DNA of 64,000 nt from Paenibacillus sp. J31TS4 (lineage in GTDB: Bacteria; Bacillota; Bacilli; Paenibacillales; NBRC-103111): assembly GCF_018403265.1 (NCBI RefSeq), contig NZ_BOSI01000002.1:62001-126000 (forward strand), given 5' to 3'. Position 1 is the stretch's first letter. Every line of letters begins with the position of its first letter. A model generated the notes under the pieces. That model saw nothing but the letters and a program-made list of their open reading frames with translations, ran no database searches and had not been told where the DNA came from. Shown in pieces: positions 52,016 to 60,508 of this stretch. A program made the position numbers and the translations under genes.

Positions 52016-52765
52016 GTGATCAAAGTTGTACTTGTTCGTCACGGCCAAAGCCAATACAATGCCCAGAATCTCTTCACCGGATGGACGGACATCGACCTGA
52101 CCGACAACGGCAAGGAGGAGGCCCGCCGCGCCGGAGAGATTCTGCGTCAGAACAAATTCGTGTTCGACGTTGCGTACACCTCCGTGCTGAAGCGGGCCAT
52201 CCGCACGCTGTGGATCATACTGGACGAAATGAACCTGCTGTGGATTCCGGTCGACAAGTCGTGGATGCTGAACGAGCGCCATTACGGGGATCTGCAAGGG
52301 CTGAACAAGGAGGAAACGGCCCGCAAGTACGGGGAGGAGCAGGTTCACAGTTGGCGGCGGTCCGTCTCTGTCCGGCCTCCTGCCCTAGACAAGTCGGACG
52401 CGCGCTACGAGGGAAAAGATCCTCGCTACAAGGACATCCAGGAACTCGTGCCCGTCACGGAGAACCTGGACGATACGGAGAAGCGGGTACTGCGGTATTG
52501 GAAGGAAAAGGTCGAGCCCTCCCTTCACGAGAACCGGCGCGTGCTCATCGTAGCCCACGGCAATACGATCCGCGCGCTGGTCCGCTATCTGGACGAGATT
52601 CCGGGCGACGGCATCGCGACGCTGAACATCCCGACCGGCACGCCGCTGGTTTACGAGCTTGGGGACGACTTGAAGCCGATCCGGCGTTATTATCTGGAGA
52701 AGTACGAGGAGAAGGCGAGCGTGGCCGAAGCGACGAAAGGGGCTCCGGACGTGCGGTCGGAGTAG
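52016..52765 (+). CDS. gpmA: 2,3-bisphosphoglycerate-dependent phosphoglycerate mutase
   Basis: 249 residues from GTG 52016 (AAAGGAG ten bases upstream), the usual GpmA length. Motifs: [20 protein letters not shown] (phosphorylated His9), [27 protein letters not shown] and a second His in [17 protein letters not shown]. It interconverts 3- and 2-phosphoglycerate in glycolysis. Firmicutes also use the cofactor-independent enzyme, so this may be a second mutase. A strong terminator follows 110 bases downstream. Confidence 0.93.
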   Translation: MIKVVLVRHGQSQYNAQNLFTGWTDIDLTDNGKEEARRAGEILRQNKFVFDVAYTSVLKRAIRTLWIILDEMNLLWIPVDKSWMLNERHYGDLQGLNKEETARKYGEEQVHSWRRSVSVRPPALDKSDARYEGKDPRYKDIQELVPVTENLDDTEKRVLRYWKEKVEPSLHENRRVLIVAHGNTIRALVRYLDEIPGDGIATLNIPTGTPLVYELGDDLKPIRRYYLEKYEEKASVAEATKGAPDVRSE

Positions 52766-52878
52766 GTGTGCCGCTTGTGGAGGCGCTTGGGAGTACATTT
52801 CGAACGTCCGCACTCCCATGGAAGCCCCCGAAATGGGAAGGAAACGGAGGAAGCCAAAAGCAGTCTCCGCAAGACAAG

Positions 52879-52931
52879 ACGCCTGGAGGCGCACGACTCC
52901 GAAGTTCGGACGTGCGTCTCCAGGCGTTTTT
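52879..52931 (+). terminator. Rho-independent terminator
   Basis: CGCCTGGAG and CGCACG pair with CGTGCG and CTCCAGGCG around a short loop, followed by T5. The rest of 52766-53163 holds no supported gene. Confidence 0.85.
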
Positions 52932-53163
52932 GTGTTTGGACGCGGCCGTTCCCGAGCACGTCGTCCCGACCCGCTGCGGCGTCCCGTCCCACCCGACCGC
53001 TCGGCGCGGCTGCCCTTGGTCCGGCGTCCCGTTCCAATCCGCACCGCTTGGTCCGGTGCCCCGGCCCGCCCCAGGTCTCTTCGGCGGCACGGCCGCCCTC
53101 GGGCTCGGCGTCCGCCCCAACCGGCTCCGCTCGGCCAGCGCGGCTGCCAGTCGACCGGCCGAG

Positions 53164-53658
53164 TCAAGGCGCTGTGCCGTACAGCCACAGCACCTTCCAC
53201 TTGCCGGCCTCCCGCACCGCGTAATACTCTTGCACGATGCTCAGCCTGCCGAAGACGGTATCCAGCTTTAGCGTCACCTTCACCTTGTAGGCGCTGGCAA
53301 GCGGTGGCTGGCCCGCCTCCACCGTGAGCTGGCGTACGGTCTCTCCCTTCCCGATCTCGTACTGGAACGATTTGGTGCCGAGGTCCTGCATGAGGACGTG
53401 AGCGCGCTTCTGAATATACGCGTCCTTGCCGAACCGGCGATGCATCTGCGGATGAAACAGCTCCCAGGCGCTGCCGTAATCTCCTTTTTGCTCGAGCTTG
53501 AGGAATGCCGCCACCGCTCGCCGTCCGGCTTCCCGCTCCTGCCAATAGGGCCGTCCGGCCCATACGGCCGAGAGAGCGACGACGAGAGCGGCTGCAAGCA
53601 GCAGAAGCGCCCGCCGGCGGCTGGAGAGACGCCGCCGAAACCGGGGATGGCTGGGCAT
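53164..53658 (-). CDS. Membrane-anchored hypothetical protein, NTF2-like outer domain
   Basis: 164 residues from ATG 53658 (GGAGG spaced eight). One N-terminal membrane span (RALLLLAAALVVALSAVWA) after a basic start, then about 125 outer residues: GRRAVAAFLKLEQKGDYGSAWELFHPQMHRRFG and alternating strands ending KWKVLWLYG. The pattern (helix, WELFHP, curved sheet) suggests a small cone-shaped NTF2/DUF4878-like domain. Function unknown. Confidence 0.65.
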   Translation of the reverse strand: MPSHPRFRRRLSSRRRALLLLAAALVVALSAVWAGRPYWQEREAGRRAVAAFLKLEQKGDYGSAWELFHPQMHRRFGKDAYIQKRAHVLMQDLGTKSFQYEIGKGETVRQLTVEAGQPPLASAYKVKVTLKLDTVFGRLSIVQEYYAVREAGKWKVLWLYGTAP

Positions 53659-53877
53659 ACCGATCGCCTCCCTTCCTGTCCGTTTACCATCAGCATATGA
53701 GGACGAGCGGAAGGTTACGCCTTCCACCGATAGGAACAAGCGGTTGCGAGGAGAGGGAGGACCGGTCCGCGAATTTTGGTTACCAATTGGAATTTTTTTG
53801 TCAAACGGTGTTTCGGCTGTCAACCCATGGGGTATTTGATCAGTAAGAAAAAATTGGAAAAGAGGAGATAATAGCCG

Positions 53878-54057
53878 ATGTCACTGGAGATGATCGAATC
53901 GTTCCGCCAGATCGAAGCGCTGCGCAAACAAATGCTGGAAACGGCAGCGACGCGAAGCATGACCGACCGGGAAGTCGTCGAGATCAGCCAGCGGTTGGAC
54001 GAAGCGCTTAACCATCATTACCGTCTGTTGGCACATCAGAAAAAACGGGCCAGCTGA
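53878..54057 (+). CDS. Spo0E-like aspartyl-phosphate phosphatase family protein
   Basis: 59 residues, start after AAAGAGGAGATAATAGCCG. A two-helix protein: IESFRQIEALRKQMLETAATR then TDREVVEISQRLDEALNHHY, containing the SQxLD signature of Spo0E-type phosphatases that dephosphorylate Spo0A-P and delay sporulation. The length is right for the family. It is below common ORF cut-offs. Its presence supports a spore-forming host. Confidence 0.8.
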   Translation: MSLEMIESFRQIEALRKQMLETAATRSMTDREVVEISQRLDEALNHHYRLLAHQKKRAS

Positions 54058-54103
54058 ACGGGCGCGCCGCCTCCAGGCGCCGCTTCCTATACGAGCAGAT
54101 GAC

Positions 54104-54145
54104 AAGCCTACCTACACGCGGGAACGCGGAGGGTAGGCTTTTTTG
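54104..54145 (+). terminator. Rho-independent terminator
   Basis: AAGCCTACC pairs with GGTAGGCTT, followed by T6, ending the Spo0E-like transcript. Confidence 0.85.
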
Positions 54146-54182
54146 CGTGCCGCCGCTGACGGAATTTGACAGAATGATGACT

Positions 54183-54198
54183 TGTGATTTTTATCACA
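54183..54198. promoter_or_regulatory. Fnr/Crp-type box of the terminal oxidase operon
   Basis: TGTGA-TTTTTA-TCACA exactly fits the Bacillus Fnr consensus TGTGA-N6-TCACA. Its centre is 41.5 bases upstream of the start site predicted from the -10 box at 54220, the class II activator position. Confidence 0.75.
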
Positions 54199-54219
54199 GC
54201 TACTGGAACGGCCGCTCCC

Positions 54220-54225
54220 TACAAT
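54220..54225 (+). promoter_or_regulatory. -10 box of the oxidase operon
   Basis: TACAAT, predicted start near 54232, with no good -35 at the right distance, as expected for an activator-dependent promoter. TTGACA at 54166 is an alternative -35 with a poor -10 (TTTTAT). Confidence 0.6.
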
Positions 54226-54274
54226 GAGAAAGCACAAGGTACCAAGGATCCGGTTCGAAAGGAGGACCTACCGT

Positions 54275-54454
54275 ATGGCCAAATCGACCAATCTGGTTCC
54301 GCACAAGAAGGACGTTCCCGCGAAAGCGGCGAGCCGGACCTCCGGCGAGACGGAATCTTCGCTAAAAGGCACGTTTGCCGCTGTTTTGCTGCTTGGCGGC
54401 TTCATCATTCTGACCTGGGCCGGCGTGTTCCTGCTGTTCCTGGCCCGCCAATAA
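54275..54454 (+). CDS. Cytochrome c oxidase subunit 2A
   Basis: 59 residues from ATG 54275 (AAAGGAGGACC). Polar N-terminus, then one membrane helix in SSLKGTFAAVLLLGGFIILTWAGVFLLFLARQ, the pattern of the small IIa subunit of ba3-type oxidases. It starts the oxidase operon, 33 bases before subunit II. Confidence 0.85.
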   Translation: MAKSTNLVPHKKDVPAKAASRTSGETESSLKGTFAAVLLLGGFIILTWAGVFLLFLARQ

Positions 54455-54487
54455 GAGGAGCATGTGAAAGAGAGAGGGAGAAGACAT

Positions 54488-54958
54488 ATGCATATGCATC
54501 GATTGGAAAAATGGTGGCTCGTGTTCGGCATCTCCATGCTGGCGATCTTCCTGCTCGTCCTCGGGACGGCCACCTTCGCGATGGGGGTAACGCCGCCGGG
54601 CGAGCACCGGCATACCGTCAACCCGGAGACGGTGACGCAGAACGAGCCGTTCGACAAGCCGGGTCTGCGTCAGGTCGGGGACAACGAATACGAAGCGGTT
54701 ATTCTCGCCTTCGTCTTCGGCTACAGTCCGGACCGGATCGAGCTGCCGGTCGGCGCCAAGGTCAACTTCGTGCTGACGAGCACGGACGTCGTCCACGGCT
54801 TCCATATCATCGGCACGAACGTGAACATGATGGCCGTGCCGGGCGAGGTCAACCACACGAGCTACACGTTCAAGGAGCCGGGCGAATACCTCGTCCTCTG
54901 CAACGAATATTGCGGAGCGGCGCATGAACAAATGCAGATGAGAATTATCGTCAAGTAA
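54488..54958 (+). CDS. Cytochrome c oxidase subunit II, ba3-type
   Basis: 156 residues from ATG 54488 (GAGAGGGAG). One N-terminal membrane helix (WWLVFGISMLAIFLLVLGTA), then a cupredoxin domain with the CuA ligands: His in DVVHGFHIIG and the CNEYCGAAHEQM loop holding two Cys, the Glu backbone, His and Met. The short length and single helix are typical of ba3 oxidases rather than the A-type. It accepts electrons from cytochrome c on the outer face. Confidence 0.92.
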   Translation: MHMHRLEKWWLVFGISMLAIFLLVLGTATFAMGVTPPGEHRHTVNPETVTQNEPFDKPGLRQVGDNEYEAVILAFVFGYSPDRIELPVGAKVNFVLTSTDVVHGFHIIGTNVNMMAVPGEVNHTSYTFKEPGEYLVLCNEYCGAAHEQMQMRIIVK

Positions 54959-55035
54959 CGCGGAACCTGTCCCGCCTGAGAGACTGACAGGCTTGGCAAG
55001 ACGGCGGCCCGCCGCCGATCGGGAGGATGAAGACC

Positions 55036-56694
55036 ATGTTAACCAATGGAACGCCAGAGCTTCAGATTGACCGGAAGGATTCCCGGCTCGTGCTCGCCCA
55101 TATTTTGTTCGCCTTCGGGGCCCTGTTCCTCGGCGGTATCGCCGGCCTGCTGCAAGGCCTGGTGCGCGGCGGTGTCGTCAAGCTGCCGGCGGAGATCGGT
55201 TATTACCAGCTCCTGACCGCGCACGGCGTCTTGATGGCGCTTATTTTCACCACGTATTTCATCATCGGGTTCTTGATCAGCGGCGTGTCCAAGACGACCG
55301 GCGGCAAGCTGCTGCCCATCAGCCGGCACCTCGGCTGGCTCGGCTACGGGCTGATGTCCACCGGGACGGTCGTGGGCACGATCTGCATCCTGCTGAACCA
55401 AGCTACCGTCCTCTATACGTTCTATGCACCGATGAAGGCGTCGCCCTACTTCTACATCGCGCTTGCGCTTGTCGTCGTGGGCAGCTGGATGAGCGGGTTC
55501 GGCATGTTTTACCAGTTCGGCTACTGGAAAAAGCTGCACAAGGGCAAAGTGACGCCGCTGTTCGCCTTCATGGCCGTCACGACGATGCTTATGTGGATCG
55601 TCGCCACGCTCGGCGTCGCCGCCGAGGTGCTGCTGCAGCTCATCCCCTGGTCGTTCGGCTGGGTGGACACGGTCAATGTCATGCTGAGCCGCACGCTGTT
55701 CTGGTTTTTCGGCCATCCGCTCGTCTACTTCTGGCTGCTTCCTGCCTACATGTGCTGGTATGTCGTCATTCCGAAGATTATCGGGGGCAAGCTGTTCAGC
55801 GACGCACTGGCCCGCCTCGCGTTCATCCTGTTCCTGCTGTTCTCGATTCCGGTCGGCTTCCACCACCAGCTGATGGAGCCCGGCATCTCGCCCTTCTGGA
55901 AGTTTCTGCAGGTCATCCTGACGTTCATGGTCATCGTGCCTTCGCTCATGACCGCCTTCTCCCTGTTCGCCACCTTCGAGCAGGCGGGACGCGCACTGGG
56001 AGCCAAGGGCCTGTTCGGCTGGTTCCGCAAAATGCCCTGGTCTGACGTCCGCTTCTTCGCTCCGTTCGCCGGCATGCTGACGTTCATCCCGGCCGGCGCC
56101 GGCGGCATCATCAACGCGTCCAACCAGATGAACGCCGTTGTGCATAACACACTGTTCATTACCGGCCACTTCCATCTGACAGTCGCCACGACGGTCGCCC
56201 TGACGTTCTTCGGCGTCACCTATTGGCTCATTCCGGCACTGACCGGACGCAAGCTGACCGCCCGCATCAACAAGCTCGGCATGATCCAGACGGTCGTCTG
56301 GCTCGTGGGCATGTTCTTCATGTCGGGGGCGATGCACACGGTGGGACTGCTCGGCTCGCCTAGGCGCACCGCCTACACGACGTACGAGAATCACCCAGAC
56401 GCCTTCCTCTGGATGCCCTACCACGTCGCGATGGCAATCGGCGGCACGATCCTGTTCATCGGCATTCTGCTTCTCATCGTCAACATCGTCCTGCTATTCC
56501 GCGCTCCGCGGGGGCAGGAGGAATTCCCGATCGCAGAAGCGAATGCGTCGGCGGAAGCCGCGCCGCGTCTGTTCGAGCGCTGGGGCGTGCTGATCTCGCT
56601 CGTCGTCGTGCTCGTACTGATCGCCTACATGGTGCCGGTCCTGGACATGATCAACAACCCCGTTCCTGGTTCCAAGGGCTTCGTCACCTGGTAA
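55036..56694 (+). CDS. Cytochrome c oxidase subunit I, ba3/B-type
   Basis: 552 residues from ATG 55036 (GGGAGG spaced nine). Thirteen or so membrane helices. Haem and copper ligands are visible: His in LTAHGVLMALIF, GHPLVYFWLLPAY with the Tyr-linked CuB His, the following HHQ (GFHHQLMEP), and HNTLFITGHFHLTVAT near the C-terminal part. It lacks the A-type D-channel pattern as far as seen. It reduces oxygen and pumps protons; B-type enzymes usually have high oxygen affinity, fitting the Fnr-type box. Confidence 0.93.
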   Translation: MLTNGTPELQIDRKDSRLVLAHILFAFGALFLGGIAGLLQGLVRGGVVKLPAEIGYYQLLTAHGVLMALIFTTYFIIGFLISGVSKTTGGKLLPISRHLGWLGYGLMSTGTVVGTICILLNQATVLYTFYAPMKASPYFYIALALVVVGSWMSGFGMFYQFGYWKKLHKGKVTPLFAFMAVTTMLMWIVATLGVAAEVLLQLIPWSFGWVDTVNVMLSRTLFWFFGHPLVYFWLLPAYMCWYVVIPKIIGGKLFSDALARLAFILFLLFSIPVGFHHQLMEPGISPFWKFLQVILTFMVIVPSLMTAFSLFATFEQAGRALGAKGLFGWFRKMPWSDVRFFAPFAGMLTFIPAGAGGIINASNQMNAVVHNTLFITGHFHLTVATTVALTFFGVTYWLIPALTGRKLTARINKLGMIQTVVWLVGMFFMSGAMHTVGLLGSPRRTAYTTYENHPDAFLWMPYHVAMAIGGTILFIGILLLIVNIVLLFRAPRGQEEFPIAEANASAEAAPRLFERWGVLISLVVVLVLIAYMVPVLDMINNPVPGSKGFVTW

Positions 56695-56802
56695 CCATGC
56701 CGCCCGCTTCCAAAGACAGATGCTCATGCCGATCACGCCGCTATTGCTATTGGGGATCTTCGATAGATAAGCAAAGATATTGTATGTCCAAGCCTGTTTG
56801 GT

Positions 56803-56834
56803 GCTCCGGGGAAAGACCCCGGAGTCTTTTTTTG
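56803..56834 (+). terminator. Rho-independent terminator
   Basis: CTCCGGGG and CCCCGGAG around a five-base loop, then T7; ends the oxidase operon. Confidence 0.92.
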
Positions 56835-56893
56835 TAGTCTTTATTAGCGCAGGATACTTGGCTAACAGTGATGGTTGTACTTGTCCTATCGGC

Positions 56894-56931
56894 AAAAAAA
56901 CGGTTCATCCTTGATGTAGGACGAACCGTTT
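56894..56931 (-). terminator. Rho-independent terminator
   Basis: AAACGGTTC pairs with GAACCGTTT; on the minus strand a T7 run follows, ending the ROK gene. Confidence 0.85.
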
Positions 56932-56949
56932 CATTGAGACTTATAATAG

Positions 56950-58134
56950 TTAGAGAGACAGTGTATCTAAAGGAATTTCGAAAGCTCGTTTAATGACTAA
57001 TCCAGCTGCCAGCTTCGTTTCATCCGGTTTGTCGTAAAGATAATTAATTTGAACATTATTCACGGTCACAGGCAGCTGATGCATGACTCTAGCTCTAATT
57101 TCGTTGAACATTTCTGGGCTGATGGTATGCAGTACCCGACCAGTAATAAGCAGACTATCTGGATTAAGAAATGTGATAATGTTAGTAATAGCTATAGCAA
57201 CGCCGTTCACGACTGTCTCATATAAACGAAGGAACTTAGCATCCCCCGTTCTTATGCCTTCTGAAAACTCCTCAAGTGTACATTTCATAGTAAAACTAAG
57301 TCCGCTGCTTGAAGCCAATGTTGTTAAGCATCCATCCCTGCCACAGTGACATGGATAGGCATCTTCTCCATAGAAGCCTTTATAATGCCCAAATTCACCA
57401 GCAACAAAGCTTGATCCCGGTATAATCTGTTTATCATGGACGATCGCGCCGCCTGTACCATAATCAAACTTAATGGTGATATTGTTATTGGATTCTTTCA
57501 AGCAGCCATTCATATTCTCGTTGACAGAGAGAAGATTGACATCGTTCTCGATATACACGGGAATAGTATATTTGTCTTCAAGCAGCTGCTTGAGCGGCAG
57601 GCGATGAACACCTATGCCAGGGGTACGCAGAACAATGCCATGCTGAGAATCTACCAAGCCCTGCATACTGATTCCGATCCCCTTTACTTTGGAGGTATTA
57701 GGCACTTGGGTGAGAAGCTCATCGATAACTTCATGCAACAGCCGCATCAGCACATCTATAGAACCATATTTGTTAATCGTGCGTTCTGCTGATGCGATAG
57801 CCTCTTGACGCAGGTTATACACTTTACCTCGAATGTATTTGCCGGCGAGCTCAAGCCCGATGGCATAAAAGCGGCCGCTGTTGATATGAAGGCCGACTCT
57901 TTTTCTTCCGCTTCCTGTCTTCAAGTCGACAAGCTCTCCTACCACGATTATTTTTTCCTCCAGCAGGCGGTTAACGATATTGGTTACGGTTTGTCTGCTT
58001 AGTCCAGTCTTTTCCGCAAGCTCTACGCGAGAGATCGGCCCTTCTGAATATATGAGAAAAAGAACTTTCTGCTGATTAATTGATTTTAATAACATATGGC
58101 TAGTTTGTTTGCCCGAATCGCTCACGATATACAT
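56950..58134 (-). CDS. ROK-family (NagC/XylR-type) transcriptional repressor
   Basis: 394 residues. N-terminal winged helix (NQQKVLFLIYSEGPISRVELAEKTGLSRQTVTNIVNRLLEE), then a sugar-kinase-fold domain: GIGISMQGLVD, VYIENDVNLLSVNE, FDYGTGGAIV, and the zinc-binding PCHCGRDGC loop with preceding FGHYKG. It probably represses the sugar importer operon transcribed away from it and is relieved by a sugar or its phosphate. An ATTTG-A-CAAAT dyad at 58174-58184 near its own start could be an operator. Confidence 0.88.
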   Translation of the reverse strand: MYIVSDSGKQTSHMLLKSINQQKVLFLIYSEGPISRVELAEKTGLSRQTVTNIVNRLLEEKIIVVGELVDLKTGSGRKRVGLHINSGRFYAIGLELAGKYIRGKVYNLRQEAIASAERTINKYGSIDVLMRLLHEVIDELLTQVPNTSKVKGIGISMQGLVDSQHGIVLRTPGIGVHRLPLKQLLEDKYTIPVYIENDVNLLSVNENMNGCLKESNNNITIKFDYGTGGAIVHDKQIIPGSSFVAGEFGHYKGFYGEDAYPCHCGRDGCLTTLASSSGLSFTMKCTLEEFSEGIRTGDAKFLRLYETVVNGVAIAITNIITFLNPDSLLITGRVLHTISPEMFNEIRARVMHQLPVTVNNVQINYLYDKPDETKLAAGLVIKRAFEIPLDTLSL

Positions 58135-58809
58135 CCTCTTTCCAAGAACATTTTATAAAAATAGATACAAAACATTTGACAAATTAATCCACACTTTGCT
58201 TCAAGTGTAGCATTAATACGAGGCGAACAAAAGTTGGGAGTTAGGCTAGTTCAACTTACAGGCATTTTAAATATCCATTAAAATAATGATAAAAAGGACA
58301 GGTTCATGCAAATAAATAGAATGGGTAATATTGACATTTGCATAAAAGCGGGTATGATAAATTTGTAAAGTGATTTGATTAAATATAACAAATGAACGCT
58401 TAAAAGAGCAAGTCAGGGAAGGGATTGTTTGGATAATTGCAACGGCAGCGATGGCGATGCCGACTTCCATATGCCGGCTGCATGCAGGTATAGGAAAACC
58501 TGGTAAAGCAGGCCGTCATTGTATCGGGGGGACGGTTGGTTCGCATTGCTGGGAAGCGGAGCTGATGAAGGTCTTTAGCAAGCATGGATGGAGCGGTACC
58601 AGCAAAAAATGATCGATTTTTTTTCCTATTTGCCACACGAAGTATATCAGGCATCGTCTTGGATTGAAAGGCTGCTGCTACGCTAATAGAAGCATAAAAA
58701 GCATTCTTTTTCTGCGGTTGAAATTAACCTTTTTGGAAATACGGACATTTCGTATGACTCTCCTTATTTGGAGGAGGGGAATAATTGATCAAAACAGTTT
58801 ACAAAAAGG
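58135..58809. other. Divergent intergenic region with degraded coding remnant
   Basis: No intact gene. Minus-strand TTGTCA (58182-58177) and TTATAA (58158-58153) may be the ROK promoter. A plus-strand TTGACA-16-TATGAT (near 58330-58357) has no intact ORF behind it. Around 58575-58686 a short frame reads AWMERYQQKMIDFFSYLP then HEVYQASSWIERLLLR, resembling the tail of a lost gene. Confidence 0.4.
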
Positions 58810-58838
58810 TTGACATTCCTGAAATTGGCATTTAAAGT
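58810..58838 (+). promoter_or_regulatory. Promoter of the sugar ABC operon
   Basis: TTGACA (58810-58815), 17 bases, TAAAGT (58833-58838). Confidence 0.7.
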
Positions 58839-58851
58839 GTAAGCGATTACA
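58838..58851. promoter_or_regulatory. Catabolite-responsive element (cre)
   Basis: TGTAAGCGATTACA fits the CcpA consensus TGWAANCGNTNWCA at every position and is palindromic. It starts at the last base of the -10 box and covers the predicted start site, so CcpA binding should repress in the presence of a preferred sugar. Confidence 0.85.
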
Positions 58852-58985
58852 TCATATTTGGAGGCGAGGCCTAGAGCGGAAGATATTTACAAATCAATTA
58901 CTCTGATTTGATTGGCAATTAACAAAATACAGCTATTCTTAAATAGTTAATCCAATTTATTTATTAATAAAAGGGGGATAAAAGC

Positions 58986-60434
58986 ATGTTTAACGGGAAC
59001 ATGAAACGTTTGATGAGTACGGGTGCAGCTGTCTTGTCTTTAACTATGCTGGCTGCTTGCAGTGACAACAGTGCAAAGAGCGAGCCTGGTACAAGCAGCT
59101 CGAATAAGCCAAGCGCCTCGGAAGCAGAGGTGTATGCGAATGGATTGCCAAAGAATGAGAAGGTTACACTGAAGTATGGATTTTTCCAAGGCGGCTTAGG
59201 TCGGGAAGCTGCAGATTATGCTATAAAAACATTTCAACAGAAATATCCTAACGTAACTATTGCCATTACTGCATCGCCGGATATGCCGAACATTTTATCC
59301 ACTAAAATATCTGCAAACAATACAAACGATATGTTTGACTTTTTCAACCGCAAGCCTGCAGGTGACATCGTAGCGCTCGCCAGATCCGGTAAGCTTGAGG
59401 TATTGGATGATATTTGGGAGCGCGAGCTGCCTGATCTGCCTGGTAAGAAAGTAAAAGAGAAGCTGTTGGACGGCATGCTCGATTCCATCGAGCTTATTGA
59501 TGGAAAAACGTACGAGGTTCCTACCATTTCAAGCTTTAGCGGCCTATTTTTCAATAAGCAGCTATTCGAAAAGCATGGCTGGAACCAGAATCCAAAAACA
59601 TGGACAGAATTTGTTCAGCTGCTTGAAACGATTAAGCAAGCCGGAGTAACTCCGATTACATTCCCGGGACAATATCCTACTTATTATGATAACGCGTTTG
59701 GCCATTCCAAGTTATATGAGTTGGCAGAAATGAACGGAAACTTAGATAAGTTTACAAAAGACCATGAAAACTTTATTGATGAATACTCCAGCCCTGAAAT
59801 GAAGAAATTATTCAGCCGCATTGCCGAACTGGGCAAGAAGGGCTACTTTAGTGAAGGACTCCCGGCCTTGAACCATACCCAATCACAAATGCTTGTTATT
59901 CAAGGCGAGGCAGCAATGGTTTCAACCGGCAGCCACGTAGAAAATGAAATGAAGGAATCTACACCAAAAGGCTTTGAATGGGGCTATATGGCAGTTCCTA
60001 TGGTGGATTCCCCTTCCCAAAGAGTATGGGTCAAAACGGGTGTAACAGGCGGGATGTTTGTATGGGCGGATAAGCCGGATCTAAATAAGAAATGGGCAAA
60101 AGAGTTTATTCTTTGGAACATGACGCTTGAGAACCAGCAATTTACTGCGGAAACCGGCGGATTGCCGATCCGTAAGGATTTGGTTGAAGACTCTGCCCGC
60201 CTTGCGAAAGTACAAACATCTTTGAAATCCGTATTAAACCATGTGGCTGAAAACAATCTTCGTCCCGTTAAAGTGAAGCGCAATATTTCGTTATCCGATC
60301 CATCCTATAAGCAAGCAACAAAAATCTTTGAAGAAAACATTCCAAAAATCTTTATCGGCAAGCAAGATCCAACTCCAATCCTTGAGCAAGCAGATAAATT
60401 GATGAAGAAGGCATTAGAAGCACAAAAAAAGTAA
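58986..60434 (+). CDS. Sugar ABC transporter substrate-binding lipoprotein
   Basis: 482 residues, start after AAAGGGGGATAAAAGC. Lipobox MLAAC with Cys25, a short Ser-rich linker, then a family 1 binding protein: VTLKYGFFQGGLGREAADYAIKTF, EVPTISSFSGLFFNKQLFEKHGW with the NKxLFxxxG hinge signature, and GEAAMVSTGSHVENEM. It binds an oligosaccharide or sugar outside the membrane for the two permeases encoded next. No ATPase is encoded here, so a shared MsmX-type ATPase is likely. Confidence 0.92.
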   Translation: MFNGNMKRLMSTGAAVLSLTMLAACSDNSAKSEPGTSSSNKPSASEAEVYANGLPKNEKVTLKYGFFQGGLGREAADYAIKTFQQKYPNVTIAITASPDMPNILSTKISANNTNDMFDFFNRKPAGDIVALARSGKLEVLDDIWERELPDLPGKKVKEKLLDGMLDSIELIDGKTYEVPTISSFSGLFFNKQLFEKHGWNQNPKTWTEFVQLLETIKQAGVTPITFPGQYPTYYDNAFGHSKLYELAEMNGNLDKFTKDHENFIDEYSSPEMKKLFSRIAELGKKGYFSEGLPALNHTQSQMLVIQGEAAMVSTGSHVENEMKESTPKGFEWGYMAVPMVDSPSQRVWVKTGVTGGMFVWADKPDLNKKWAKEFILWNMTLENQQFTAETGGLPIRKDLVEDSARLAKVQTSLKSVLNHVAENNLRPVKVKRNISLSDPSYKQATKIFEENIPKIFIGKQDPTPILEQADKLMKKALEAQKK

Positions 60435-60457
60435 GAAGTAGCAGGTAGGAAGCGGCC

Positions 60458-60476
60458 GGAGAGTGACATGCTCTCC
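60458..60476 (+). other. Intercistronic hairpin
   Basis: GGAGAG-TGACATG-CTCTCC, a perfect 6-base-pair stem between the binding protein and first permease genes, the usual place for a structure giving more binding protein than permease. Confidence 0.6.
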
Positions 60477-60508
60477 GTTCCTTTCTTTACGAGAGGAGTG
60501 TCTCATGG

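Noticed and set aside
54166-54194. TTGACA-17-TTTTAT as the main oxidase promoter
   Set aside because: The -10 is poor and lies inside the Fnr box; the TACAAT at 54220 with the box at -41.5 is more consistent, though the first cannot be excluded.
55039-56424. 461-codon minus-strand frame opposite oxidase subunit I
   Set aside because: Asp/Glu/His/Arg-rich mirror of a membrane protein gene with no independent signals.
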